This document shows, piece after piece, positions 42,530 to 51,226 of a stretch of 64,000 nt of DNA; the stretch's first letter is position 1; each line of letters begins with the position of its first letter. Both the position numbers and the translations under genes were made by a program. The DNA is from Verrucomicrobiales bacterium (lineage in GTDB: Bacteria > Verrucomicrobiota > Verrucomicrobiia > Limisphaerales > UBA11320), in contig JAEUHE010000177.1 of NCBI GenBank assembly GCA_016793885.1, positions 1 through 64,000 on the forward strand, given 5' to 3'. The notes beneath the pieces are model-generated. The model saw nothing but the letters and a program-made list of their open reading frames with translations, was not told the DNA's origin and searched no databases.

Positions 42530-45036
42530 GGTTTCGAAGGTTGCGTTTGAGCCGTTTTTGGAGCGCTGACTCGCAATGAGAGCGGCATGGAGTAAAAGGT
42601 GTCCGTGTAATCGCGCTTGGCGAACTGCTTCACCTGTTCCACAGACGCTGCCTTGACCTTCTCCGCTTGCTCCAGCGCCTTCGCAGACTCCTCCGCAAGC
42701 TTGGTAACCGCAGCCTTGGTATCCTGATAGGACTTCAGAGCCGCCTGCTTCTCCGGGGAAGCTTTGGCATCAGCCTCCGCTTTCTCCAAGGCCTTGGACG
42801 CTTCCACGAGAGCCGCCTTGGCTTTGTCGCTCGCTTCCTTGGCTCGGACGGCGGCCTTCTCGGCTTCAACCTTCGCCGCTTCGGCCTTTCGCGCCCCTTC
42901 GGCACTCCTCTCCGATTTGAAGGCTGTCTGCGTTTCCAGGTAAAGCCAGTGGTCGCCCTCAGGCATTTTTAGCTGAGCCAGATCCAAGTCAAACACCGCA
43001 TTGGTGGCGGCTTTGTCCACCTCAATCTCCTTGCCGGCTCCGAGCGCCGGGTGGCCCACCAAGCGGAGTTTGCTATTGCCCGGAAACTCAGCCCGCCTCA
43101 CCAGCTTGGCCGGAAGGCTTACCTTCGCGTTGACGGCCGCCTCGATGGATTTTTGATCGCCCAATACCAGTCCGAGAGGCGCGATGTCCTCGCCACTGAC
43201 GGCCAGCGTGAGGGTTTCAGTCACACGTGTCTGAACGGCCTCCGTCTCATAGCTGCCCACACCCCAGATCACCGAAGCGGACCGCGCCGCACGAACCAAT
43301 TCCCCCTGCTTGGTGGTCGCCTTGCCCACGATGCGTATCGGGCCAACCCAGGAGGCCGCATTCTCATCCGCCTGGAGCAGCAAAGTCGTGGAACGACCGT
43401 CCGCACCCAGGAGTCGAGCCCCCCGGCTGGTCACCCCCGCCGGAAGCCCTTCCACCGAAACCTGGATGTCCTGATCCATGCCATCGAAGCGGAAAGCCAT
43501 GATCCGAAGGGCGAGCACACCGCCCTTGCGCAGGACGGAGGACCAGGTCTTGATTTCCTTGGAATCCTTGGCAACCGGAGGCGGAGTTTGGGGCATGGCC
43601 ACCAACCGGTAATCAGGAGTCGACGGCCGGATCACCAACCGATAGGAACGAAACAAATCATCCCGCGGAACCCGCGCCTGATCGCGAACCATCAAACGAT
43701 ACCAGCCATCCTCCTTCACTTCAAACCGCAGAGTCGGATCCCCGCTCTGCGCCTTAAAGTCAACGCCGCCCAAGCCAGGGTCGGTGTCATAGGCCTCCCC
43801 CGCATCGGAAAGTTCCTCTCCACCCTTTTTATCCTTTCCTACCCTCAGCAGATGCAGCGCCGGGTCAGTCGGACTGCCCAGGCGCTGAGAGAGAATCTCC
43901 GCCACCCAGGTTTCTCCCTTCTTCGCCTGAAAGGAATACCAGTCCGCGTCCGTCCGCCCGCCAAACTCGGCGGAAAGTTCCGTTGGAATCGAGATGGTCT
44001 GGGCTTTCGACGCGGCATCGTTTGGCTCCTGCTCCAACTGGACCGGATACGCCGCCCGCGACAACAGCACTGGGTTCGACACGCCATTGGTGGAACCCAG
44101 CCGATAGTCGAACGCATCCACAGAGGCCGCTGCGGCTCCAAAACGCAGGCTGCTTGCCAGGCGCGGACCCATCCATTCCGGAGCATCCGGATTCACCGTG
44201 ACCTCCAGCTTCTCCAAGGGCTTCCCGTCCACTTTCCGGTCGGCGACCGGGGATCCTCCCGGAAGGTTGCGCCCCAGGAGCGTGATCACCCGATTGGTCC
44301 CCGGCTCCAAGGAAGACGGAACGACGGAGTCAATGTAGGGGGCCTCGCTGAGCGAAAGCCGGTAGAAGAACTCACTCCCCCCCCGATTGATGGCATCGTG
44401 GACTCGAACGACGTAGTCACCCGAAAGTTTGGCCGTCCAATCCAGCACGCCCCGCCGCCGGTTGCGAGCCAGCTCCTTTCCATCCCCGGAGTAAAGCAGC
44501 AGCACTGGATCCAGCTTCGAATCCAAAACGCCGGAGGAACACTGGAGCAGCACGCGTTGCCCGGCTTGAAGCGCAAACCGGAAATAGTCGGATCGGGCTG
44601 CGGTCACCTGGCCATTGATGGTAGTCCCCAGAGTCACAGGGGCCGCTGCTGCCAGAGTGGAATTGGTGGCGGGATCGAGGTATTCCGCCAAATCCCCCAC
44701 CGAGAACACGCGCGGGTTGGAAACTCCGAACAAGCCGCTCACGCGCACCTCATAGTTGCCCGGGGTGACGTTGGTGGAGATGCTCACGGCAAACCGAGGG
44801 GACCCAGGTCCTCCCACTTGCCTGGCCTCAATACCAGGATGCGAGAAATGCAGGCGGCGTATCTCGTCCAACTCGGCGCCCGCGGTGGCGACCTCGGTAG
44901 TGGAACCGATCCGCGCGCCGGGAGGAAAAATTGTATCCAGGCGAGCGACCGGAAGCTGGGCTCGAACCGGATTAGCCAACAGCAGGGCCGTCGCGAAGAG
45001 AGCAACATCGCGATACCGACGGGAGGCGGGTTTCAT
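42526..45036 (-). CDS. Secreted PPC-domain protein with C-terminal coiled coil
   Basis: An 836-residue exported protein (signal peptide MKPASRRYRDVALFATALLL, cleavage near VRA-QL). It contains two pre-peptidase C-terminal (PPC) domains. The first is at about 110-230 (SDYFRFALQAGQRVLLQCSS). The second is at about 335-470 (EQEPNDAASKAQTI, DADWYSFQAKKGETWVAEI, KEDGWYRLMVRDQ). An IPT/TIG-like stretch (PSSLEPGTNRVITLLGRNLP) lies between them and beta domains follow. About residues 695-800 form an Ala/Lys/Glu-rich coiled coil like the one in the next gene product. PPC domains usually occur at the ends of secreted enzymes, but no protease motif is present. A GAGGGA motif precedes the ATG. It starts 13 bp after the DUF1549/1553 gene, and its last codons overlap the WD40 gene. 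Confidence 0.88.
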   Translation of the reverse strand: MKPASRRYRDVALFATALLLANPVRAQLPVARLDTIFPPGARIGSTTEVATAGAELDEIRRLHFSHPGIEARQVGGPGSPRFAVSISTNVTPGNYEVRVSGLFGVSNPRVFSVGDLAEYLDPATNSTLAAAAPVTLGTTINGQVTAARSDYFRFALQAGQRVLLQCSSGVLDSKLDPVLLLYSGDGKELARNRRRGVLDWTAKLSGDYVVRVHDAINRGGSEFFYRLSLSEAPYIDSVVPSSLEPGTNRVITLLGRNLPGGSPVADRKVDGKPLEKLEVTVNPDAPEWMGPRLASSLRFGAAAASVDAFDYRLGSTNGVSNPVLLSRAAYPVQLEQEPNDAASKAQTISIPTELSAEFGGRTDADWYSFQAKKGETWVAEILSQRLGSPTDPALHLLRVGKDKKGGEELSDAGEAYDTDPGLGGVDFKAQSGDPTLRFEVKEDGWYRLMVRDQARVPRDDLFRSYRLVIRPSTPDYRLVAMPQTPPPVAKDSKEIKTWSSVLRKGGVLALRIMAFRFDGMDQDIQVSVEGLPAGVTSRGARLLGADGRSTTLLLQADENAASWVGPIRIVGKATTKQGELVRAARSASVIWGVGSYETEAVQTRVTETLTLAVSGEDIAPLGLVLGDQKSIEAAVNAKVSLPAKLVRRAEFPGNSKLRLVGHPALGAGKEIEVDKAATNAVFDLDLAQLKMPEGDHWLYLETQTAFKSERSAEGARKAEAAKVEAEKAAVRAKEASDKAKAALVEASKALEKAEADAKASPEKQAALKSYQDTKAAVTKLAEESAKALEQAEKVKAASVEQVKQFAKRDYTDTFYSMPLSLRVSAPKTAQTQPSKP

Positions 45037-45049
45037 CAGAGCGCGTCCC

Positions 45050-47572
45050 TCAGTGGTTGAAGAGAAATTCCTTACTGCTCATCAGCGCCCACAGGATGTC
45101 CTCATACGCCTCGCGACGCTTGAGAAGCTTTTCCTTATCCTCTTTGGTCGCCGTGGATCGCTTCGAGACATGCTGAATGGCAGTGTTCACCTCGTCCGCC
45201 TTGGGAGCGCGCGAGAACACCGAATAATACAGCTCCTCGATCTTTCTTTCATCCGGCTGGGCGAGGTCCGTCGCCAGCTTGGCAGCACGCCCGCTTTCGG
45301 CGCTGAGCTTGGCCTGAATGTCCTTGGAGTTCAGCAGATGCAGGCTCTGCGCCAGGCTGGCATCCTGCGAGCGCTCGCACTCACAGGAACTGGTGGCGTC
45401 CGGCCGGCCAAAAACCGTCAGGAAGTAGGAGCTCGCGTTGTAGCTGTTGTCGGGAAGCTGAACGGCTTTGGTGCCTTCCTGAGTGCCAGCGAAAGCGGTC
45501 TGCGACTGGGATACCTCGTTGATCGCGTCGAGCAACACCTCAGCGGTCAACCGCTTCGGATAATACCGCGAGAAGAACTGCTTGTCCTGAGCGTTGAACT
45601 CGTTGGGGATGCTGCTGAGCTGATAGGCCGAGGAACGCGTGATGGTGCGGACCAGGTCCTTGAGGTCGAACCCACTCTCGACGAAGTGCCGAGCCAGAGC
45701 GTCAAAAAGCTCGGGGTTCGAAGGCGGATTGGTATCGCGAATATCGTCCTCCGGTTCCACCAAGGCCCGATTGAAGAAATGCTTCCAATACCGGTTGATC
45801 AACGCCTTGGCCAGGAAAGGATTGTTGCGGGCTCCCAGCCAATCAGCAAGGGCCTGACGGGGATCCTCCTCCGCCGCCAAATCCAGAGGCTTCCCCCCCA
45901 GCGGCGCCGGCTTGAGCTTCGCATTCGTCTTCGCGTTTTTCCCCATGGCCACGCCGCGTTTGTGATAAATGGATTCATCGCCGGGCTGATCACCCGGCTT
46001 GCGTCCCACCTGAGTGAAGAAAGCTCCCAGGCTAAAGTAATCGTCCTGGCTCCATTTTTCGAAGGGATGATGGTGGCACTGCGCGCATTTCATACGCGTC
46101 GCCATGAACAATTGCGCGGAATCCTCGAGCTGGCTCGTGGTATCCCTCACCTGTCGATACCAGGTCGCCGGAGGATTCTGAGTCATGTCACCGCTGGCGG
46201 TGAGAATCTCGCTGACGAACTCGTTGTAGGGCTTGTTTTCCAGGAAGCTGTCCCGAATCCAATTGTAAAAGCCGAAGTTGGCGCGGGCATGGGTGTCGGT
46301 CCCACGCTTGTTCCGAAGGAGCGCGCTCCACTTGTTGGCGAAATACTCGGCGTAGTCAGGACTCTCCAGCAGGCTGTCGATCAAATACTCGCGCTTGCTG
46401 GGATGCTTGTCAGCCAGGAATCGCTTCGTCTCGTCGGAAGAGGGCAGTCGACCGGCGATGTCGATGGTGGCTCGCCGAATGAACGTGGCGTCATCGCAAA
46501 CGTCCGAGGGCGGCATCCCCACCGCCTTAAGCTTCTTAAACACCAGCTCGTCGACGAAATTGCGCACCGGAGGAAGCTTCGCCACCTCGGCTCCCAAGGG
46601 TATCGCCGCGCGGAAGACCGCGACCTGGCTTTGGTAGCGGATCATCACCGCCACATCCCCTGCCCGACCCACGATCTTGACCCGACCCGCAGCATCCACC
46701 TGGGCAATGTCCTTGTCGTTGGAATCATATTGGGCACCCGCCGTGACATCCTCGGTGCTGCCGTCGCTGTAACGAGCCGTCACGACCAGCTGTTGATCTC
46801 CCGAACGCTCCATGGTGCGTTCCTTCGGATACACCTCGATGCTGGTGACGGTCGGGTCTTCCGGCTTGCCATAGGGCATGCCCTGGGCGATCCAGCGACG
46901 GATCACCTGATAGTCACGCGAGTCGGGTTCGAGTCGCTTTCCACCACCATGAGGAAGAGTCCCTACCGCTTTGAGCAACAGAAGACTCTGATCAGGAGCG
47001 GCGGGAAACAAACGGCGACCACGGGACTCCTTAACCAGATGTTCCATGTCTTCGGCCGGCTCAAAGCCGAGCAGGGATAAACGGAATCCGTTCTGTCCTC
47101 CGGATTTCCCATGACAGCCACCCGCGTTGCAGCCGAGCTTGGTGAAAATGGGCACCACCTGGTTGGCGAAATTCATCGGGGCAGCGATCTTGGCATCCTG
47201 AACCTTCACCTGGAGTTGCGCGGCCACTCCGTCCGAAGTCCGCGCGGTAAGCACGGCCTCCCCGTCAGCGAGTGGCGTCACCAAACCTCCCGACGTGACC
47301 TTGACGATTTCACGCGGACTGGATTCCCAGATCACCGCATGCGTGAGATCGCGAATCAGCCCGTCAGCGCACTCCGCTGTCGCCAAGAGCTGCTGGCGCG
47401 AACCGGCTCCCTTCAGGCTCAAGGCGACGGACTCCCCGGGCGCATGGAGGCTGCCGTAGTCGATGGTCAGCTTCCGGACAGAGGGGCTCTTCGCCGCTTC
47501 GGCATACACCAAAGTAGGGATCACGCAGGCGGCGACAGCCAGGGCGTGTCGGAGTTTTTGCATCAGCATCAT
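45050..47572 (-). CDS. Secreted Ig/DUF1549/DUF1553 protein with heme motifs
   Basis: An exported protein of about 840 residues. ATG codons at 47572, 47569 and 47563 all leave an intact signal peptide (MQKLRHALAVAACVIPTLVY). Order: a BIG2-type Ig domain (about 30-125), a cytochrome-like segment with C148-NAGG-C153-H154, a CX4CH spacing, and a second Ig-like domain (about 255-345). DUF1549 follows, including a conserved CAQCHHHPFEKW heme-like motif, and then DUF1553 (LADWLGARNNPFLAKALINR, LRTITRSSAYQLSS-type text). These PSD1-class proteins are typical of Planctomycetes and Verrucomicrobia and are of unknown function. It lies 14 bp after the second DUF1501 gene and 13 bp before the PPC gene, so it is an operon member. 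Confidence 0.93.
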   Translation of the reverse strand: MMLMQKLRHALAVAACVIPTLVYAEAAKSPSVRKLTIDYGSLHAPGESVALSLKGAGSRQQLLATAECADGLIRDLTHAVIWESSPREIVKVTSGGLVTPLADGEAVLTARTSDGVAAQLQVKVQDAKIAAPMNFANQVVPIFTKLGCNAGGCHGKSGGQNGFRLSLLGFEPAEDMEHLVKESRGRRLFPAAPDQSLLLLKAVGTLPHGGGKRLEPDSRDYQVIRRWIAQGMPYGKPEDPTVTSIEVYPKERTMERSGDQQLVVTARYSDGSTEDVTAGAQYDSNDKDIAQVDAAGRVKIVGRAGDVAVMIRYQSQVAVFRAAIPLGAEVAKLPPVRNFVDELVFKKLKAVGMPPSDVCDDATFIRRATIDIAGRLPSSDETKRFLADKHPSKREYLIDSLLESPDYAEYFANKWSALLRNKRGTDTHARANFGFYNWIRDSFLENKPYNEFVSEILTASGDMTQNPPATWYRQVRDTTSQLEDSAQLFMATRMKCAQCHHHPFEKWSQDDYFSLGAFFTQVGRKPGDQPGDESIYHKRGVAMGKNAKTNAKLKPAPLGGKPLDLAAEEDPRQALADWLGARNNPFLAKALINRYWKHFFNRALVEPEDDIRDTNPPSNPELFDALARHFVESGFDLKDLVRTITRSSAYQLSSIPNEFNAQDKQFFSRYYPKRLTAEVLLDAINEVSQSQTAFAGTQEGTKAVQLPDNSYNASSYFLTVFGRPDATSSCECERSQDASLAQSLHLLNSKDIQAKLSAESGRAAKLATDLAQPDERKIEELYYSVFSRAPKADEVNTAIQHVSKRSTATKEDKEKLLKRREAYEDILWALMSSKEFLFNH

Positions 47573-47586
47573 AATCGGTTTCAAAT

Positions 47587-48924
47587 TCAGCCCACCAGCT
47601 CGCGCATCGGGACGCACCCGTCGGGAACCAGGAATTGAGGACGCCCGGTAAAGTCAGGAACGGTAACCTTGGAAACGTCCAAGCCCAGGTTCTGGTAAAG
47701 CGTGGCGAACACCTCGCCGAATTTCACTGGTCTCTCGACCGGCTCGCCTCCCAGTCGATCGGTGGCACCAATCACCTGGCCCGTCTTCATTCCGCCCCCG
47801 GCTAACAACGCGCAACTGGCGCGCGGCCAGTGGTCCCGTCCACCATCCTTGTTGATCACCGGCGAACGTCCAAACTCACCCCACACCACCACGCTGACAT
47901 CCTTGTCCAGCCCGCGGTCATGGAGATCCTGAATCAACGCACTGAGGCCCTCATCCAGCATGGGCAGGTCCGCCTTGGCATGCTTGAAGTTGCTCCCATG
48001 ATAGTCCCAGAACCCGTAGGCGACCGTCACTGCCCGTGCGCCCGCCTCCACCAGCCGCCGCGCCACCAGGAACTGCTCATTCAACATGGGTGCGGCGTCG
48101 CCGTGCACCTTGGAATCCCCCTTGCCATAACGTTGGATCAAGCGCGGATCTTCCTGGCTGAAGTCGAGGGCCTTGAGCAGCTTGCTCGAAGTCATCATTC
48201 CAAAAGCCTGCTCATTGAAGGTGTCGAGCCCGCTCATCAAACCGCTGGCATCCACGTCGCGGCGGAACTGATCGAAACTCTGAAGCAGCGCCTTGCGGTC
48301 GGCGAGGCGCTCCAACGTGAGGTTGTTCAGCACCATGTCGGTCTTGCAGTCGCCCTCCGGCCGGAACGAACGATGCGACACGCCCAGATAGCCGGGCCCT
48401 GAAGCGTTGTACGGCCGATGCTGCATCCGGGGCTCAAGCCCCATGAACGGAGGAACCGAGGGATCCACCCCGCCCTGTAGCTTGGAAATCAGGGAGCCAA
48501 ACGAGGGCCAACCTCCGGGCGGCTCATTGGTCCGGGTCCGCCCGGTCAGACACATGAAATCGCTGTGATCGTCGCGAGCATCCGCCATCGAACGAATCAC
48601 CGCCACCTTGTCCATCATCCGCGCTAGCCGAGGAAGATGCTCACAAATCTGAATGCCCGGCACATTGGTCGAGATCGGCTTAAACTCCCCGCGGATCTCC
48701 GAAGGAGCGTCCAGCTTGAGATCGAAGCTGTCCTGATGGGGCGGCCCGCCCGGCAGGTAGATCATGATAATCGACTTGTGACGCGGCCGGGAGCCGGGAG
48801 AGGCTTCCGCGCGAAGAATCTCGGGCAGCGCGATGCCGCCCATGCCCAGGGCGCCAATCTTGAGAAAGGTGCGACGCGTTACTCCGTCGCAGAACCGCTT
48901 TGGACTTCCAAGAATCTTTAACAT
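47587..48924 (-). CDS. Tat-exported DUF1501 protein (downstream paralogue)
   Basis: A 445-residue DUF1501 protein. The twin-arginine signal TRRTFLKIGALGMGG is followed by the phosphatase/sulfatase-like fold: KSIIMIYLPGGPPHQDSFD, GIQICEHLPRLARMMDKVAV, MTGLDTFNEQAFGM-type text, [20 protein letters not shown] and HWPRASCALLAGGG. DUF1501 belongs to the alkaline-phosphatase-like superfamily, but its substrate is unknown. It is a close paralogue of the gene directly upstream (446 residues), which points to a tandem duplication. Both precede the DUF1549/1553 gene, the usual partner of DUF1501. The gap to that gene is 14 bp. Confidence 0.93.
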   Translation of the reverse strand: MLKILGSPKRFCDGVTRRTFLKIGALGMGGIALPEILRAEASPGSRPRHKSIIMIYLPGGPPHQDSFDLKLDAPSEIRGEFKPISTNVPGIQICEHLPRLARMMDKVAVIRSMADARDDHSDFMCLTGRTRTNEPPGGWPSFGSLISKLQGGVDPSVPPFMGLEPRMQHRPYNASGPGYLGVSHRSFRPEGDCKTDMVLNNLTLERLADRKALLQSFDQFRRDVDASGLMSGLDTFNEQAFGMMTSSKLLKALDFSQEDPRLIQRYGKGDSKVHGDAAPMLNEQFLVARRLVEAGARAVTVAYGFWDYHGSNFKHAKADLPMLDEGLSALIQDLHDRGLDKDVSVVVWGEFGRSPVINKDGGRDHWPRASCALLAGGGMKTGQVIGATDRLGGEPVERPVKFGEVFATLYQNLGLDVSKVTVPDFTGRPQFLVPDGCVPMRELVG

Positions 48925-48977
48925 GATCGGTAACTCTAAAACATTCGAACTTCGCCGCCTTCCCTCGTCGCACGAGT

Positions 48978-50318
48978 TTAGATCAGCTCCGGCATGGGCT
49001 GCAGCCCGTTGTCGACCAAGAACTGGGGCCGCCCCGTCAAATCCGTCAGCAACGGCTGGTTCACATCAATGCCCAAACGCTGGTAAAGCGTAGCGAAGAC
49101 TTCACCAAACAACACCGGCCGAGCCACCGCTTCCCCGCCCAAGCGATCCGTGGCCCCGATAACCTGCCCGTGCCGCATCCCACCTCCCGCCACCATGGCG
49201 CAGGCCACCCGCGGCCAGTGGTCCCGTCCACCATCCTTATTGATCACCGGCGTTCGGCCGAACTCTCCCCACACCACCACGCTGACATCCTGATCCAGCC
49301 CACGGTCGTGAAGATCCTGAATCAACGCGCTGACGCCTTGATCCAAAAGCGGTAGATCCTGTCGCAGGGCGCCGAAGTTGTCGCCGTGATGGTCCCACCG
49401 ACTGAAGGCCAAAGTCACACACCGACATCCCATCTCCACCAGTCGCCGCGCGACCAAGAAATGCTCCATGAGCTTGGGACCGCCGTCATCCCGATTGCGC
49501 GGATCACCCTTACCGTAACGGTCTCGGATGCGAGCCGGCTCCTTTTCCACATCCAGCGCATCCAGCAAACGGCTCGACGTTAAAATGCCGAAGGCCTGCT
49601 GGTTGAAGGCGTCGACCCCCTCCATCATGCCGCTGGCATCGGCATCCCGCCTCAGCTGGTCAAAGCTGCCGAGCAGCGCCTTGCGATCGGCCAACCGATC
49701 GAGCGTCACCCCGTTCAACACCATGTCGTCCTTGCCGCTGCCCTTGTTCGGTTCGAAGGGAGCGTGAGCGATGCCCAGAAAGCCGGCACGGCCATTATCC
49801 GACCAGGGCGCATGCCCCATCTTGGGAGACAGCCCCACAAAAGGTGGTACCGACTTGGTCACCGGCCCTTGCAACTTGGAAAGCACCGACCCTAAACAAG
49901 GCCAACCGCCCGGCGGTGCATTGCGCGCATGCCGACCCGTCAAACACTGAACCGCGTAATGGTTGTCCTCCGCCCCGACCATGGAACGGATAAGCGTATA
50001 TTTATCGGCCATCCTGGCCAACCGCGGCATGTGCTCACAGATCTGCATGCCCGGCACGTTTGTCCCGATCGGGTTGAAGGCCCCCCGAACTTCGGAAGGG
50101 GCATCCGTCTTCAGGTCGAACATGTCCTGGTGAGAGGGCCCACCCGGGAGAAAAATCATGATTACCGCTTTGTGCGATCGCCCCACCCCGGCTCCCGCCT
50201 CAGCCCGCAACAACTGAGGTAGGGACAATCCCCCCAAACCAAGCCCGCCGATCTTCAGGAAATTCCTCCTGGAGAGACCGTCGCAGAAGCGCTGTTTGGG
50301 ACCGTAAATTGTCAGCAT
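48978..50318 (-). CDS. Tat-exported DUF1501 protein, first gene of the operon
   Basis: A 446-residue DUF1501 protein with Tat signal [15 protein letters not shown]. It has the same landmarks as its downstream paralogue: [60 protein letters not shown] and [20 protein letters not shown]. It begins the five-gene minus-strand unit 50318-39269. A promoter match lies at 50367-50395. The two DUF1501 products are similar along their whole length and may have divided roles or form a heteromer (inference). Confidence 0.93.
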   Translation of the reverse strand: MLTIYGPKQRFCDGLSRRNFLKIGGLGLGGLSLPQLLRAEAGAGVGRSHKAVIMIFLPGGPSHQDMFDLKTDAPSEVRGAFNPIGTNVPGMQICEHMPRLARMADKYTLIRSMVGAEDNHYAVQCLTGRHARNAPPGGWPCLGSVLSKLQGPVTKSVPPFVGLSPKMGHAPWSDNGRAGFLGIAHAPFEPNKGSGKDDMVLNGVTLDRLADRKALLGSFDQLRRDADASGMMEGVDAFNQQAFGILTSSRLLDALDVEKEPARIRDRYGKGDPRNRDDGGPKLMEHFLVARRLVEMGCRCVTLAFSRWDHHGDNFGALRQDLPLLDQGVSALIQDLHDRGLDQDVSVVVWGEFGRTPVINKDGGRDHWPRVACAMVAGGGMRHGQVIGATDRLGGEAVARPVLFGEVFATLYQRLGIDVNQPLLTDLTGRPQFLVDNGLQPMPELI

Positions 50319-50366
50319 AATCTTCTACAGAGAGATCGGCAGCTACGTGGTGATTGTGATGGATAG

Positions 50367-50395
50367 ATTACGGTTATTTAGGGCATTTGAGTCAA
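50367..50395 (-). promoter_or_regulatory. Possible promoter of the DUF1501/DUF1549/WD40 operon
   Basis: On the minus strand TTGACT (50390-50395) is followed after 17 bases by CGTAAT (50367-50372), which matches four of six -10 bases. It lies about 50 bp upstream of the first ATG. No Shine-Dalgarno motif precedes that ATG. Confidence 0.4.
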
Positions 50396-50499
50396 GACTG
50401 ATCGTGGTTTTTGACGGGCGAAAGAAAGGGTGTATTCATCAGGTTGCAAGGAACTTAACAATTCCCGACTTGACTGCTTGTTTTGGTTTTGATGAAGTT

Positions 50500-50578
50500 C
50501 CACCACCTTAGGCCTCCACTCCGCAAGGAGTCTCCAGCGGGGCCGTTAGGGGGCCGGGAGGCCCCCTTCCGTTTTTTT
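50500..50578 (+). ncRNA. Candidate small RNA ending in an orphan intrinsic terminator
   Basis: A hairpin ACTCC-GCAA-GGAGT with a GNRA loop (50518-50531) is followed by a perfect 8-bp stem AGGGGGCC/GGCCCCCT (50548-50567, loop GGGA) and TCCGTTTTTTT. No plus-strand coding sequence ends before it. A weak promoter (TTGACT at 50470, TGAAGT at 50493) could start a transcript of about 75 nt. It may instead be a leader attenuator of the following fragment. The exact 5' end is a guess. Confidence 0.4.
50548..50577 (+). terminator. Strong intrinsic terminator on the plus strand without an upstream gene
   Basis: AGGGGGCC (50548-50555) pairs with GGCCCCCT (50560-50567) around a four-base loop. TCC and a run of seven T follow. 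Read on the minus strand there is no T run after the stem, so the direction is clear. It sits between the divergent DUF1501 operon and the kinase fragment at 50593. Confidence 0.8.
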
Positions 50579-50592
50579 AGGGGGGGGGTGGA

Positions 50593-51042
50593 GTGAAGAG
50601 GCGAGCTCAGACGGGTCGGAATCACTCGGATTTCGGTCGACGCTGGGAGCGCCAATTTTTAGGCCGATACACGCAGAGACCGGTTCGCTCTGAGGGTGGC
50701 AGCCAGCGTGGTTTTGAGCACGAAACCACACGAGATTGGACCCAACCGCAGTCCCATACCCAACCCAATCGCTTGAGCGTACACAAACAGCCCAGCCAGC
50801 CTGAGCCCCATCAAGGCTCCGGCACCGAGACCGATCGCGGCTCCGTCGATCGGACCATTCTCCATGAGTTCAACAACGTGGTCGGCTCGATCATGGGAAA
50901 CGCTGAAGTAGCTGATCTTGAACTAGATCCAGGCCACCCCGCCAAAACCGCCATCGCCGAAGTCATCAAAGCCAGCCGACGCGCCCGGGAACTGCTACGC
51001 CTGATCAAGGTCCGGGACGCCGAAACCGGGAAGCCTACATAA
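50593..51042 (+). pseudogene. Histidine-kinase DHp (phosphoacceptor) fragment
   Basis: A frame of 149 codons starting at a GTG. Its last about 65 residues match a histidine-kinase dimerisation/phosphoacceptor helix: TILHEFNNVVGSIMGNAEVA, with the acceptor histidine in HEFNN, then helical text to RRARELLRLIKV. No catalytic ATPase domain follows, because the frame stops at 51042. The first about 85 residues are Gln/Arg/His-rich and not protein-like, so the true start may be later. It is either a decayed kinase or a stand-alone phosphotransfer helix. It precedes gcvP by about 185 bp. Confidence 0.45.
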
Positions 51043-51226
51043 GCGGTTCAGCTGCCGCTTCGGAGCCGCGGGCCCGGTCCCCCGCTTGAGCCCTTCTGCT
51101 CAGGGCGAAGACGTCCGTCGGTGAATAAGCCCTGCGGACCCGGTCGATCACTTCCTCGAATTTCGAAACAACCGTCTTGCCTTGGTCGTTGCGCCTTCTA
51201 ACGTGGGACTTTGATTTGATCGAGAC

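Noticed and set aside
50319-51226. Glycine riboswitch ahead of gcvP
   Set aside because: None of the conserved glycine-aptamer segments could be found; the only strong structure is the orphan terminator, about 650 bp upstream.
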